A stretch of 64,000 bases of DNA from a bacterium. Lineage in GTDB: Bacteria > Zhuqueibacterota > Zhuqueibacteria > Zhuqueibacterales > Zhuqueibacteraceae. Where the stretch lies: the NCBI GenBank assembly GCA_023150945.1, contig JAKLJX010000027.1, positions 27,768-91,767 on the forward strand, given 5' to 3'. Positions 6,861 through 15,791 of this stretch are shown here, one piece after another (positions within the stretch are counted from its first letter, which is position 1; each line of letters begins with the position of its first letter). Both the position numbers and the translations under genes were made by a program. The notes under the pieces were generated by a model. The model searched no databases. It was not told where the DNA came from and was given only the letters and a program-made list of their open reading frames with translations.

Positions 6861-9542
6861 CTATTTGGCCAGCAGCAATTTGCTCTCGGCCACTGCCTGT
6901 GCGGTTTCAACGCGGGAGAGATAAAGACCGCTGGCAGCCCGGCCGCCGCCCTCGACCGTGCCGTCCCATCTCGCCTGATGCGTGCCCGCGGGCAACGCCT
7001 CCGCCACCAGCGTGCGCACGAGCTGGCCGGCGAGGTTGAAAATCTGCAGTTTGACCGGACCGGCCTGCGGCAGGGTAAAAGTGATGGTGGTGCTCGGATT
7101 GAAAGGATTGGGATGATTGGCGAGCTGCAAAGTGTGCGGCAGGGGGGCGGAATCGTGCTGCTCCACTGCGGTGGCGCCGCTGAGTGCAACGGTATAGATC
7201 CCCTCGCCGCCGGGATTGTCGGAGAAGGCAATCGTGCCATGGGCGCCGGTGCTGCCGCTTGCCACCAGCGTGCCGCCGCGCTTGACCGTGTAATTGCGGT
7301 TCGACTTCAGCTCGGTGAGCAGATGCTTCACCGTCTTGTTGCTCTTGCAGGAGTAGCTGAAATTGCCGAGCCGCGTTTCGTTGCGGCTGAAAATCACGGC
7401 GCGCTCGCCCTCCAGCAACACACCGGCGTAGCTATCTCCGGAGATGTTTTCGACCGCGGCTGGCGCGCCCATGGTGTTGGCGTCGCCGAGCTGCATGACG
7501 GTGAGGAACAATCCCTGCGCCGAGCGGATCTGCAAGGTGTGATCGCTGAGCAGATAGCCGGCCAGCTCGGTGAAGGAGGACGCGCTATAATCGAGACGCG
7601 AGCCGTCGGCCCACACCCATTCATAGCCGCTGCCGCCGAACTTGTGGACCGCGGCCTGGGTGGGAAGAACCGAAGTGAGGTACATCTGCCCGTGCGACTT
7701 GTCGATGCGGTTGGTCACTTTGAACGTGCGGCCGCTGCCCGTCCAGTGGCCGCTGCCCGCGCTTTGCCAACTGCCCTCCACCGCCGCCACATCGCCCACA
7801 GTGTGCAGCACAAAGTACTTTTCCTGCGCCGACTGCACGCGATCCATCACCACCACAAACTCATGGTTCACCGGGCCGCGCAGATACACCACCGCGCGCC
7901 GCGCCAGGCTGGCCTTGCTGCCGCCCTTGTAGCTGCGTGTGTAGTTGTAATTGACGTAGTCATGCAGGCCGGGAACATACTCGCGCGCCTCCACCGTGCC
8001 GATGTGCGTGTTGGCGCCCTCGACAAAATCTGTCGGCGTGTCGTGCCCGTCGTTGATCGTGCCCATCTCCGGGCTGAGCGCGCGGTCGCCCGCAAGACCC
8101 AGGACGTTGTTGAGCGCCAGGCCCTTCCCGTCACTTTGCACGCGCGGAATGCCGTCGCCGGCGTTCTTGGTATTGGCCGCGCTCACCGCCAGCGAACCGA
8201 AACGGTGAATGTTGAGCGCACCCATGTCTTCTTCATTGTGGCCGTTGGCATACCAAAACTTCGGGCTGTAGAACTGGACGAGCGTGGCGTCGTTGGCGCC
8301 ATGATCCGAACGCATGGCGTGGCCCTGCCCGAGATGCACGCTCAGCGGAATGCCGGCTTCTTCCGGCGACTTCTTGGCGACGTGCCGCGTGCCGAACACG
8401 AATTTGTAGAAGAAATCGAAAAGATGGCTGTCGTAGTACTCGTACTGATTGACGTCAAGGCCGTACGGACTTTTTTCGCAGAACCAGGCGGCAAAACCGG
8501 CGAGATTGGGATCGGCCTGTTGCAGCATGGCCGCCGTGATGTTCATCACCATCGAAGTGGAAGAACTGCGAAACGCCATCACCGTGCTGGTGTTTTGCTG
8601 GCTGAAATAGTACTCGCCCTGATAGGGCATCGGCATCATGTGATAGTAGAGATAGTAGGGCGCATAATGCAGCCAGGCGTTGGTGGCGAAGTAATTTTCT
8701 CCCATCGCGCTGCCGGCAGCGGCGGCCAGCAACATGATGCCGACGTAGCCATCCATGCTGTAAGAGTCCCCCTCGACCCAGTCGCTCGAGCCTTCGAACA
8801 GACGCTCGGCCACGCCCAACTGGCGCTGGAGAAAAACATCTTGAAACGAGTCCATCATCGCCTGCGCTTTGGCAGTGTAGCTGGCGCCCAAGTCGGTGTC
8901 ACCATAGAAGCTCAGAGCGCCGGCATAGACGTGCACGTTGGCGGCATAGTGATTCTCGAGCTTGACCTTCTCGGAATTGTAACGATTGTTCCACAAGGTG
9001 ATCAAACGATCGGCGAGCTGTTGCCGCTGCTCCAGGCTCGCCAGCCCGAAGGTCCAGTCATAGACCACCTGCAAAGCCAGGCTTGCCAGGCCGCCTTCCG
9101 AAGTGGTGAGATTCTTGGAGCCATGATGTGCCTCGCTCCAATCATTCGGCAGCCGTTGCGCGATATATAACCCCAGACTGATTGCCTTTTGGCCGTAGTC
9201 GTTCCGGCCATGTCCGGCAGTGATGCCGGGCACGGTTGCCGGATCGATGCGAGAGAGCAGGGCAAACGAGCGCGCCGCGCCGAACAGCTCGTTCCACTCC
9301 GTCAGCGTGCCGCTGCCGGGCGCGACGCTGTAGAACTGGTCCATCGCGTTCACGAACTGCTGAAAATCGCTTTTGTAGTAGCTCTGAATGCGGCTGCGCA
9401 TCGCCTGCACGCCCTCCGCCGTAACAAACAGCCGCGGATGCTCCTTGCGAGCCAGCGGCGAGTTCGCCGGCGCAGTGAAAGGCGCTGCTTGCAAACCGGC
9501 GGCAACCAGTGAAACAGCCATGACCGTCCATAATCTCTTCAT
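6861..9542 (-). CDS. Secreted heparinase II/III-like polysaccharide lyase with C-terminal sorting domain
   Basis: 893 residues. I chose the ATG at 9542 because it has GGAGG five to six bases upstream and directly opens a signal peptide (MKRLWTVMAVSLVAAGLQA); the more upstream ATGs do not. The N-terminal half is alpha-helical with conserved-looking NHYAAN and EGSSDWVEGDSYSMDGY segments. It is followed by a beta-sheet heparinase II/III region (GHAMRSDHGANDATLVQFYS, GHNEEDMGALNIHRFG). These enzymes eliminate uronic-acid-containing glycans. The last 85 or so residues form an FCB sorting domain (HPNPFNPSTTITF, WDGTVEGGGR, ASGLYLSR), so the enzyme is probably exported to the surface. It is convergent with susCD, suggesting a joint role in glycan uptake. 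The exact polysaccharide lyase family and substrate are not determined. Confidence 0.85.
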   Translation of the reverse strand: MKRLWTVMAVSLVAAGLQAAPFTAPANSPLARKEHPRLFVTAEGVQAMRSRIQSYYKSDFQQFVNAMDQFYSVAPGSGTLTEWNELFGAARSFALLSRIDPATVPGITAGHGRNDYGQKAISLGLYIAQRLPNDWSEAHHGSKNLTTSEGGLASLALQVVYDWTFGLASLEQRQQLADRLITLWNNRYNSEKVKLENHYAANVHVYAGALSFYGDTDLGASYTAKAQAMMDSFQDVFLQRQLGVAERLFEGSSDWVEGDSYSMDGYVGIMLLAAAAGSAMGENYFATNAWLHYAPYYLYYHMMPMPYQGEYYFSQQNTSTVMAFRSSSTSMVMNITAAMLQQADPNLAGFAAWFCEKSPYGLDVNQYEYYDSHLFDFFYKFVFGTRHVAKKSPEEAGIPLSVHLGQGHAMRSDHGANDATLVQFYSPKFWYANGHNEEDMGALNIHRFGSLAVSAANTKNAGDGIPRVQSDGKGLALNNVLGLAGDRALSPEMGTINDGHDTPTDFVEGANTHIGTVEAREYVPGLHDYVNYNYTRSYKGGSKASLARRAVVYLRGPVNHEFVVVMDRVQSAQEKYFVLHTVGDVAAVEGSWQSAGSGHWTGSGRTFKVTNRIDKSHGQMYLTSVLPTQAAVHKFGGSGYEWVWADGSRLDYSASSFTELAGYLLSDHTLQIRSAQGLFLTVMQLGDANTMGAPAAVENISGDSYAGVLLEGERAVIFSRNETRLGNFSYSCKSNKTVKHLLTELKSNRNYTVKRGGTLVASGSTGAHGTIAFSDNPGGEGIYTVALSGATAVEQHDSAPLPHTLQLANHPNPFNPSTTITFTLPQAGPVKLQIFNLAGQLVRTLVAEALPAGTHQARWDGTVEGGGRAASGLYLSRVETAQAVAESKLLLAK

Positions 9543-9803
9543 GGGATCCTCCAGAAACATCAATGTTGAAATTCGATTCCGTAGCCGGCAGCCAGCGACG
9601 ATTCCGTATTTGTGTCACGCTAATTCATTGCGGCATCGCGAGTAAGCTCGCCGCCCGGCTGCGGCACATGGCATGGAGTTGAATGCTGGCAGGATGGTCT
9701 TGCAAATAGCGTGTCAGACCCAGGGCCGGTCGCGGCAATGGCAGAATTTGCAGCAGAGAAGGCAGGAATTTAACTCACGTCAAGGGGGAAGCACTGGTAC
9801 AAT

Positions 9804-10922
9804 TCAGGGTAACAAAGCACCAGGTTTTGCCGGCTGGCGCACCGCCACCAGATCCGAAAAGATGGTGTCGAATTCGTCGATGCGGTTTGCCCAGGTGAAT
9901 TTTTCCATGGCCGCGGCCAATTCGCGGCGCACATGATCGAGATTACGGTATTCGCGCAACAAGTGGCGGAGCTTGTGATCCATTTCTGCCGGAGACTCAT
10001 AGAGAAATTGGGCGTGGAATTTCGAGGGCAAAATTTCCGGGTAGCTCAGCCGGTCGGGCAGCAGCGGCAGCACATGGCAATACATCGCTTCGGTCACCGA
10101 GAAACCGAAATTCTCCTGAATGGCGGTCGACACGACGATATCCGAGCGCGACAGGAAATGGATGTAGTCTTCCACACTCTCGACAAAGCCATAGCGCAAA
10201 ATTCGTTCGCCCAGCCGTTCCCGTGCAATGATGAACTCCTGCGGGTGCACTTGAAAATTCTCGCCCAGAATGATCAGGCGGAAATCGCAACCTTCCTGCG
10301 CCAGGCGGTACAGGGCATTGAAGAAGACCGCCGGCTGCTTGTCGAATTCCCAGCGATGATTCCACAAGATGATGGGCACGGGATTCATGGGAATGTTGGA
10401 GCGGGGGAAGTCGGAGAGGTTCAGCCCCATGTACACCACCCGCGATTTGGCGGCGATCAGGTTGCGGGCATGCTCCGGCACGAATTCCGGAATGGTGAGC
10501 ACGAGCTGGCGCAGCGCCTGATCGAACTCCCGCAAATGATAATGGGAATTGAACAGGCATAAATCCGCGGCGAGCGCCGACACGAGATTCACGAGGCCCA
10601 AATCGACTTCCGGTTTTTCGCCTTCCGGGGTGGGATAGGTGATTTGATTTTCGTGCAGAAACAGAATCGCCGGGCAGCGATAGCCGGTGAGCGCCTTTAG
10701 TTCCGCGAGATTGATCAAGTCCGTCGCCACGATGAGATCGCAAGCGCGCAGCGCCTCGCCGCAGGTTTCCGCAACGTAAAGCGCGGAGGTGCGCATACGC
10801 CACTTCCAGAAGCGGGCGGGAAAGGTGACGGGGATGATTCTGTGCCGGCTGTATTGCATCAATCCGTCGAGAAAGGCCTTGTGCGACCCGCCGTAGAACG
10901 ATTCAATGAAAACGATATTCAC
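9804..10922 (-). CDS. tRNA-queuosine alpha-mannosyltransferase-like glycosyltransferase (DUF3524/GTDC1 type)
   Basis: 372 residues. The N-terminus (IESFYGGSHKAFLDGL, then FPARFWKWRMRTSALY, LHENQITYP and LFNSHYHL) matches the DUF3524 domain of animal GTDC1, now known as the enzyme that mannosylates queuosine in tRNA-Asp. The C-terminal GT-B half has WNHRWEFDKQP, ILGENF, and QENFGFSVTEAMYC with the usual donor-site Glu. By family, it transfers a sugar from a nucleotide donor; in bacteria the acceptor is not established and queuosine is an inference. It starts 34 bases after fdhD and follows envelope glycosyltransferases on the same strand, so an LPS acceptor is the alternative. No queuosine biosynthesis gene is in the window. 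Confidence 0.8.
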   Translation of the reverse strand: MNIVFIESFYGGSHKAFLDGLMQYSRHRIIPVTFPARFWKWRMRTSALYVAETCGEALRACDLIVATDLINLAELKALTGYRCPAILFLHENQITYPTPEGEKPEVDLGLVNLVSALAADLCLFNSHYHLREFDQALRQLVLTIPEFVPEHARNLIAAKSRVVYMGLNLSDFPRSNIPMNPVPIILWNHRWEFDKQPAVFFNALYRLAQEGCDFRLIILGENFQVHPQEFIIARERLGERILRYGFVESVEDYIHFLSRSDIVVSTAIQENFGFSVTEAMYCHVLPLLPDRLSYPEILPSKFHAQFLYESPAEMDHKLRHLLREYRNLDHVRRELAAAMEKFTWANRIDEFDTIFSDLVAVRQPAKPGALLP

Positions 10923-10955
10923 GCGTGCGTGCTCCGCCGTTGAGGAATGAGGCCG

Positions 10956-11780
10956 TCAGCGGATGATCCGCTCGTGTCCGGCATAAATGACCGCCTGCTC
11001 GCCGCGCACGAAGCCGGCCAGCGCCATGCCCGCGGCGCCGGCCAGTTCCACCGCCAGGGAAGAGGCGGCGCTGATCGCCGCCACCAAAGAAATGCCCGCC
11101 AACAGCGCTTTTTGCGCCATTTCAAAACTCAGCCGGCCGCTCACCAAAAGTCCGAAATCGGTGAGTGGATAAAACCCCTGCTGCAGGGCCCAGCCCAACG
11201 CTTTGTCCACCGCGTTGTGACGGCCGATATCCTCACACACTTTCACCAGCTCACCGGCGTCGGAAAACAAAGCGGCGGCATGCAAGCCGCCCGTGCGGGC
11301 AAAATGCGATTGCGCCGCGGCGAGCTTTTCCGGCAGTTGATTGAGCGCCGCTGCCGTGAGGGTGAAATGGCGCTGCAAACTGGGCGCCTGCAAAAAAATG
11401 CGCTCGAGCGAGGCCCGGCCGCAAATGCCGCAGCTCGAGGTGGCATAGAGGCGGCGTTGCGCCGCCGCAACCGTTGCGGCGGGCAGGGAGGCCAGCATGC
11501 AAACCACAACGTTGGGAATCGGCAGGCCGAATTCGTCGCGCGCCCAATCGATGCCGGGCAGCGGCACGAGGCGGCCGTCGGCGCCGGTGAGCAGACCTTC
11601 CGTGAGCAGAAAGCCGCAGGCGAGATTGAAATCATCGCCGGGCGTACGCATCACCACGGCCAGCGGCTGTTCATTCAAGCGGATCTCCAGCGGCTCTTCG
11701 ACCGCGAGCAAGTCGCTTGTCGCATGCAGCGTCCCGCGGCTGAGACGATGAACCGAAAATGCTTTGATGGCTTCTGTCAT
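10956..11780 (-). CDS. fdhD: FdhD sulfurtransferase for formate dehydrogenase maturation
   Basis: 274 residues, normal for FdhD. Recognisable features are VEEPLEIRLN, MRTPGDDFNLACGFL, the redox pair CGICG at about residues 136-140 (CxxC), VCEDIGRHNAVDKALG, and SGRLSFEMAQKA. FdhD carries sulfur from the cysteine desulfurase to the molybdenum/tungsten cofactor of formate dehydrogenases. No formate dehydrogenase lies in the window, so the gene is an orphan here. It sits 12 bases after a heptosyltransferase-like gene and 33 bases before the DUF3524 gene, as if co-transcribed with envelope genes. Confidence 0.93.
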   Translation of the reverse strand: MTEAIKAFSVHRLSRGTLHATSDLLAVEEPLEIRLNEQPLAVVMRTPGDDFNLACGFLLTEGLLTGADGRLVPLPGIDWARDEFGLPIPNVVVCMLASLPAATVAAAQRRLYATSSCGICGRASLERIFLQAPSLQRHFTLTAAALNQLPEKLAAAQSHFARTGGLHAAALFSDAGELVKVCEDIGRHNAVDKALGWALQQGFYPLTDFGLLVSGRLSFEMAQKALLAGISLVAAISAASSLAVELAGAAGMALAGFVRGEQAVIYAGHERIIR

Positions 11781-11792
11781 GATGGATGCCGC

Positions 11793-12974
11793 TCAACTCT
11801 GTGCCGGCGTCGCGCGATACTCGTGGCGGACCGGCAAAGGCGGTGACACCAGCCGCAACAACGCCTGCAGCACTTGTTCCGGTCCGACATTGGCGCATTC
11901 TCCGCTGTGACCGCGCAGCGCGATGAACTTCTCGCCTTTCGGTTTCCAAAAGGTGGGATCGGTCGGCCCGAAGATCGCCACCAGCGGCACACCCACCGCC
12001 GCGCCGGCGTGCATGACACCGGTGTCGTTGCACACGTAGCCGTCGGCAGCCGCGAGCAGCGCAGCCAACTGCCGCAGCGCGACATTTGTCACCACGGTCG
12101 GCGAAAACGAAAGCTGGCGCAGGAAGGCCGCGCCCAATTCGGTTTCCTGCGGCCCCCAGGCGGCCAGCACCCGCACGCGATATTCACGATGCAGCGCATT
12201 GGCCAGGGCCGCAAAATTCTCCGGCGGCCAGCGGTTGTCGCGCTTGCCGGCGCCGAGATGCAGCGCCACCACGCGGTCAGTTGGAGAAATCTCGTGCTGC
12301 GCCAGGAAGTCGGCTGCGGAGGCGCGATCCGCCGGCGTGAGCGTCATCACTTCGCTGTGATCGGCGGTGTCGATGCCGAGCATCCGCACGATATCGAGAT
12401 TGCGATCGGTTTGATGGCGCTGCTCGCCGGCCGAGGGCGCGCTGAGATGGTAGAAAAAGTTGCGGGAACAGCCGGGAAACACGCGCTCCTCGCTGCCCAG
12501 GCAGTAGCGCGCGCGGCTGAGGCGGGCCATCACATCGCTGGTGAGCGAATGGGAAACTGTGTTCAAGACGATCGCCAGATCCCACCCTTGCCGAAGCTGG
12601 CGCCAGAGCCGCCAGAAGCGGGCCGGGGTCCAATTCCATCCGTGTTCTTCGAACACCAGCACTTCATCGAGATATTGATTGTGGCGGGCGACTTCGGCGG
12701 TGTAGCGGCGCACCAGCGCGCCGAGATGCGCCTGCGGAAAATGTTCGCGCAGCGCGCGCAACACCGGCGTCGCCAGCAAAAAATCGCCGAGATAATCGTG
12801 TTGCCGAATCACCAGGATGCGGCGAATTGCGGCAAGCTCAACCCGGGATGGTGCCAGCGCCTCGACTGCCAGCCACTTTTCCAGCAACGCCAGGCCACGG
12901 CGTTTGAAGAATTGTTCGAAGCGATTCCACCAATGCACGAATGGATTCTCCCAGATACCTTTCAGTGACGTCAA
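11793..12974 (-). CDS. Glycosyltransferase family 9 (heptosyltransferase-like)
   Basis: 393 residues. The GT9 core begins near residue 50 (RRILVIRQHDYLGDFLLATPVLRAL) and continues with VALHLGAGKRDNRWP, and NDTGVMHAGAAVGVPLVAIFGPTDP, the classical ADP-heptose site. Such enzymes add heptose or related sugars to the LPS inner core at the cytoplasmic membrane. The N-terminal 45 or so residues before the core are Trp/Arg-rich. The start used here is a TTG at 12974 with no clear ribosome-binding site; a GTG at 12938 is an alternative. It is followed after 12 bases by fdhD. Confidence 0.88.
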   Translation of the reverse strand: MTSLKGIWENPFVHWWNRFEQFFKRRGLALLEKWLAVEALAPSRVELAAIRRILVIRQHDYLGDFLLATPVLRALREHFPQAHLGALVRRYTAEVARHNQYLDEVLVFEEHGWNWTPARFWRLWRQLRQGWDLAIVLNTVSHSLTSDVMARLSRARYCLGSEERVFPGCSRNFFYHLSAPSAGEQRHQTDRNLDIVRMLGIDTADHSEVMTLTPADRASAADFLAQHEISPTDRVVALHLGAGKRDNRWPPENFAALANALHREYRVRVLAAWGPQETELGAAFLRQLSFSPTVVTNVALRQLAALLAAADGYVCNDTGVMHAGAAVGVPLVAIFGPTDPTFWKPKGEKFIALRGHSGECANVGPEQVLQALLRLVSPPLPVRHEYRATPAQS

Positions 12975-13078
12975 GTTATCTCAGGTGCCGGCCTGATAAA
13001 CGTTGGCAGTGAAATCTTCTGGTCAACAGCAAAACATTTCCAGCCGATAGACACGCCCCCAACTGGTCAAAAGCCATT

Positions 13079-14185
13079 TCATGACCGCGTTTTGCGCTGC
13101 GCTTCCCGCGCAAACAGCTCTTCCAGCTTTTGCAGCATGGCGGCGTGCGTGAACTTCTCGGCCACGCGCTGCTGCGCTGCTGCGCCCAAAGCGCGGCGCC
13201 GGCCCTCATTCTGCAATAATTCGCAGGCACGTGCGGCCAGCGCCTCCGCCTCGCCCGGCGGAATGAGAAAACCGGTGCGGCCGTGCTCGACAATCTCGGG
13301 CATGCTGCTGAGGTTGGTGGTGATCACCGGCTTGCCCGCGGCCATGGCTTCGATCAACACCAAGCCGAAGCCCTCCCAAAACGAGGGCAGCGCCAGCACA
13401 TCAATCGCCGCCATCACCGCCGGAATGTCGTCAACGAATCCAGCCAAGTGCAGATGATTTTGCCAGCCCTGCTGCTGAATTTGATTCTCGATCATTGCGC
13501 GCAGCGGGCCTTCACCAACCAGCACCAGCCGCGCCGCGGGCACCTGCGGCAGGATCTTCGCGAACGCCGCGAGCAACACGGCAATGCCCTTGCGTTCATC
13601 CAACTGCCCGACGAAGCCGAGCACGGGCGCGCCGGCGGGGAGGTTCCATTTTTGCCGCAGCTCGGTGCCGTCGGCCGCGGCAAATTCCGCGGGATCGATG
13701 CCGTTGTAAATCACACTGATGCGATCCGCCGCCAGCCAGGGCGCATTGTGCAAGAGTGCGGCTTTGGTGGCTTGTGAATTCGCGAGCAGATGGGTGGCCA
13801 GCACGTTGTAGGCGAAGCGATAGCGCCAGCGATTCTTGAGCGGATAGTCGATGCCGCGCCGCGGAATGATCGCGGGCACGCCGGTGAGCCGCGCGGCCAA
13901 TCCGCCCAGACGCAGCTCCTTGTCCATGTTGGTCAGCACCACGTCGCAGTGGTGCCGTTTCATCCAGCGCGCCAATTGCCAGATCTGCAGCGGATCGAAG
14001 TCACTGCGGAATGACAGCAGCTTGAGCGGAATCCCCTGTTCCGCGGCGCGCGCCGCCAGCGCGGTGGCGGGCCGGCAACACAGCCACACGTGATGGCCGC
14101 GAGCCTGCAGGGCTTGCAGCGTGCGCAGCATCCACACTTCGCCGCCGCCAAACATGCGAATGCTATTGATGAACAGGATGCGCAT
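13079..14185 (-). CDS. Glycosyltransferase family 4 (group 1)
   Basis: 368 residues. The ATG at 14185 opens MRILFINSIRMFGGGEVWMLR, the typical GT4 N-terminus with a Gly-rich acceptor loop. Longer frames upstream run antisense-like through the neighbouring gene and were rejected. The C-terminal half contains GFVGQLDERKGI, LVLVGEGPL, and FWEGFGLVLIEAMAAGKPVI, with the EGFGLxxxE donor-sugar motif. It probably builds LPS core or a capsule polysaccharide. It overlaps the end of the upstream glycosyltransferase gene by 23 bases, which implies translational coupling. The gap of about 100 bases to the next gene holds nothing recognised. Confidence 0.9.
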   Translation of the reverse strand: MRILFINSIRMFGGGEVWMLRTLQALQARGHHVWLCCRPATALAARAAEQGIPLKLLSFRSDFDPLQIWQLARWMKRHHCDVVLTNMDKELRLGGLAARLTGVPAIIPRRGIDYPLKNRWRYRFAYNVLATHLLANSQATKAALLHNAPWLAADRISVIYNGIDPAEFAAADGTELRQKWNLPAGAPVLGFVGQLDERKGIAVLLAAFAKILPQVPAARLVLVGEGPLRAMIENQIQQQGWQNHLHLAGFVDDIPAVMAAIDVLALPSFWEGFGLVLIEAMAAGKPVITTNLSSMPEIVEHGRTGFLIPPGEAEALAARACELLQNEGRRRALGAAAQQRVAEKFTHAAMLQKLEELFAREAQRKTRS

Positions 14186-15269
14186 GCCGCTGCTCGTGCA
14201 GGAGATCGTGAACATGCCGGACGACTTGTTCCGCGCCATGATGGGCCACCGCCCACGCGCGGCCGCGGCGGCCGAGACGCACGCGCTCCCCGGGGTGCCG
14301 GCAAAGCCAGCGCAATTTGTCAAGGAGGTTCTGCGCCGTAATTTCGACGAAGCCATGATCGGGATAGCGCGCGCTGAATCCCGGCATCAAACTGGTGCAG
14401 GTGCTGAGGCCGAGCGCCAGCGCTTCGATCGCATTGACGCCATAGCCCAGCTCACCGAGATTGTCGATGAAAATGTCGCATTCCGCCTTGCGCCGCATGG
14501 CTTCGGCATGCGGCACGCCCTCGATCAACTCCAGGCGAAGGGGAAATTCATGGGCCAGGCTTTGCACGGCGGCGATGATCAACTCGCTGCCTTTGGCGCG
14601 GCGATTGGTGGGCGCATGGCCGATGACCAGCGGGCCGGATGGTTTCACCGGCCGCATGGGATAAGGCTCGAACTCGAATGGAAAGAAGATATGATGGAGG
14701 CCGGGATCGAGCAGGAGATGGTCGAATTCCAGCGTCAGCCGGAGATCGGCCTGGCGGTCAACCGCCGGCACCAGGCCGCGCGTGCGCAGATCCGATCCGG
14801 TGTAGAGGCAAATGATGGTTTTGCCGCGTCGTTTGAGTTCCTGCACCAGCCGGCCGTCGCGATAGAACTCCACGCCGCCGTCGAGTTGATAGAGATCGAA
14901 ATTCCAGAAATCAACCGCTGCCAGCGCGCGCCGGATTTTCGGCGTCCACAGCCATTCGCGCCACTGCACCAGCCATTTTTCCGGCCGCGTGTGCGGCTGC
15001 CACACCGGCGGGCTCGGGTGCGTCGCGGCGCGGGTGTTGGTCACCTGCAGGCGGCCGGGAGCGGAGAACAGCCTCTTGGCCCAACGCAAACCGGCAAAAT
15101 CCAACAACGGCAGCTCCAGGCAAATGTCTTCTTCATAGCCGCGCGGATCGCGGCCGAGCGTGATCAACCGGCTGTGCCAGCCCAGCCGGCGTTCGGCGCG
15201 CACGCACGTGATCGGAACGCCCGAAGTATTGAACGGCGCGAGATGAAGGATACGGCGGAAGGAAGGCAT
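14163..15269 (-). CDS. Glycosyltransferase (GT4-like)
   Basis: 368 residues. It begins MPSFRRILHLAPFNTSGVPI, a GT-B-type first strand. Later segments are ICLYTGSDLRTRG, VIGHAPTNRRAKGSELI and FIDNLGELGYGVNAIEALALGL, with the Glu of the donor site. Family assignment below GT4-like is uncertain because the usual EGFGL motif is replaced by ELGYGVNAIEAL. A GTG at 15290 is an alternative start seven codons upstream; the ATG at 15269 has an AGAGG only two bases away, so neither is clearly favoured. It overlaps the next GT4 gene and lies 33 bases from a 16-bp palindrome. Confidence 0.82.
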   Translation of the reverse strand: MPSFRRILHLAPFNTSGVPITCVRAERRLGWHSRLITLGRDPRGYEEDICLELPLLDFAGLRWAKRLFSAPGRLQVTNTRAATHPSPPVWQPHTRPEKWLVQWREWLWTPKIRRALAAVDFWNFDLYQLDGGVEFYRDGRLVQELKRRGKTIICLYTGSDLRTRGLVPAVDRQADLRLTLEFDHLLLDPGLHHIFFPFEFEPYPMRPVKPSGPLVIGHAPTNRRAKGSELIIAAVQSLAHEFPLRLELIEGVPHAEAMRRKAECDIFIDNLGELGYGVNAIEALALGLSTCTSLMPGFSARYPDHGFVEITAQNLLDKLRWLCRHPGERVRLGRRGRAWAVAHHGAEQVVRHVHDLLHEQRHAHPVHQ

Positions 15270-15301
15270 GGCCTCTGCAAGCTTGATCACACGTTGTCGA
15301 G

Positions 15302-15317
15302 TTCAATGCGCATTGAA
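15302..15317. promoter_or_regulatory. 16-bp perfect palindrome upstream of the glycosyltransferase operon
   Basis: TTCAATGCGCATTGAA equals its own complement over 16 bases. It lies just upstream of the first gene of the minus-strand glycosyltransferase run, where an operator would be expected. No regulator is adjacent and no -10/-35 pair was identified with confidence. Confidence 0.35.
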
Positions 15318-15791
15318 ATCTAGACAACATCATGCCAAATGCCAGAGAAAAATCGCCCGGCCCGGAATGCCTCAGGTCGTGGGGGCAACTAATGTCATGC
15401 TGTAGGCCTTTTCCCTGGCGCTCGAATGGTTCGCCGATTGCAGATGCGATGCTCTGCTGGGGATGATTCAGCCTGTGTGAAAACGCACTCTTCACAACCT
15501 ATTGCAAACGTGCAGCGGTTTTCAATTGGATGAGCAGGTTTGTAGTCCCGGCCCCTTGTGGGCGGCTCTCAAAGCCAACAAATTCGCGGTTGCCACAGTG
15601 CCCCACGAGGGGGCAAGACTTCGATTCCTGCGCACGCATTTGAAAAACCCTATGGCTGCAATATCTGGCCGGCTGATTTTGCATTTTCCTGCAGGCTGAT
15701 TCCTGCAGAATGACGGGCAACGAGGTTCACTGCATCCGTCCAGAAAATGCGGTAGAATTTGACTGCGGCAATTGCCGCGCTCCGAAGAATT
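15318..15791. other. 474-bp intergenic stretch holding one dispersed hairpin repeat
   Basis: No supported gene. It contains repeat copy 1 at 15541-15622 and a small hairpin at 15689-15708 (CTGCAGG with CCTGCAG) that has no T-run and is unlikely to be a terminator. The rest shows nothing recognisable. Confidence 0.5.
15541..15622. repeat. Dispersed hairpin repeat, copy 1
   Basis: About 82 bases. It begins GTAGTCCCGGCCCCTTGTGGG and ends CCCCACGAGGGGGCAAGACT, so the two ends pair as a long imperfect hairpin around a conserved centre AGCCAACAAATTC. A second copy lies at 23211-23294 with the same ends and centre. This has the look of a REP- or MITE-like intergenic element. Confidence 0.7.

Noticed and set aside
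9676..9710. Sigma-54 promoter-like sequence upstream of the heparinase-like gene
   Set aside because: TGGCAG and TTGC words are present but the spacing between the GG and GC is 12 rather than 10 bases, and the strand is wrong for the gene.
15689..15708. CTGCAGG/CCTGCAG hairpin considered as a terminator
   Set aside because: No T-run on either strand and it lies outside the expected position after any stop codon.
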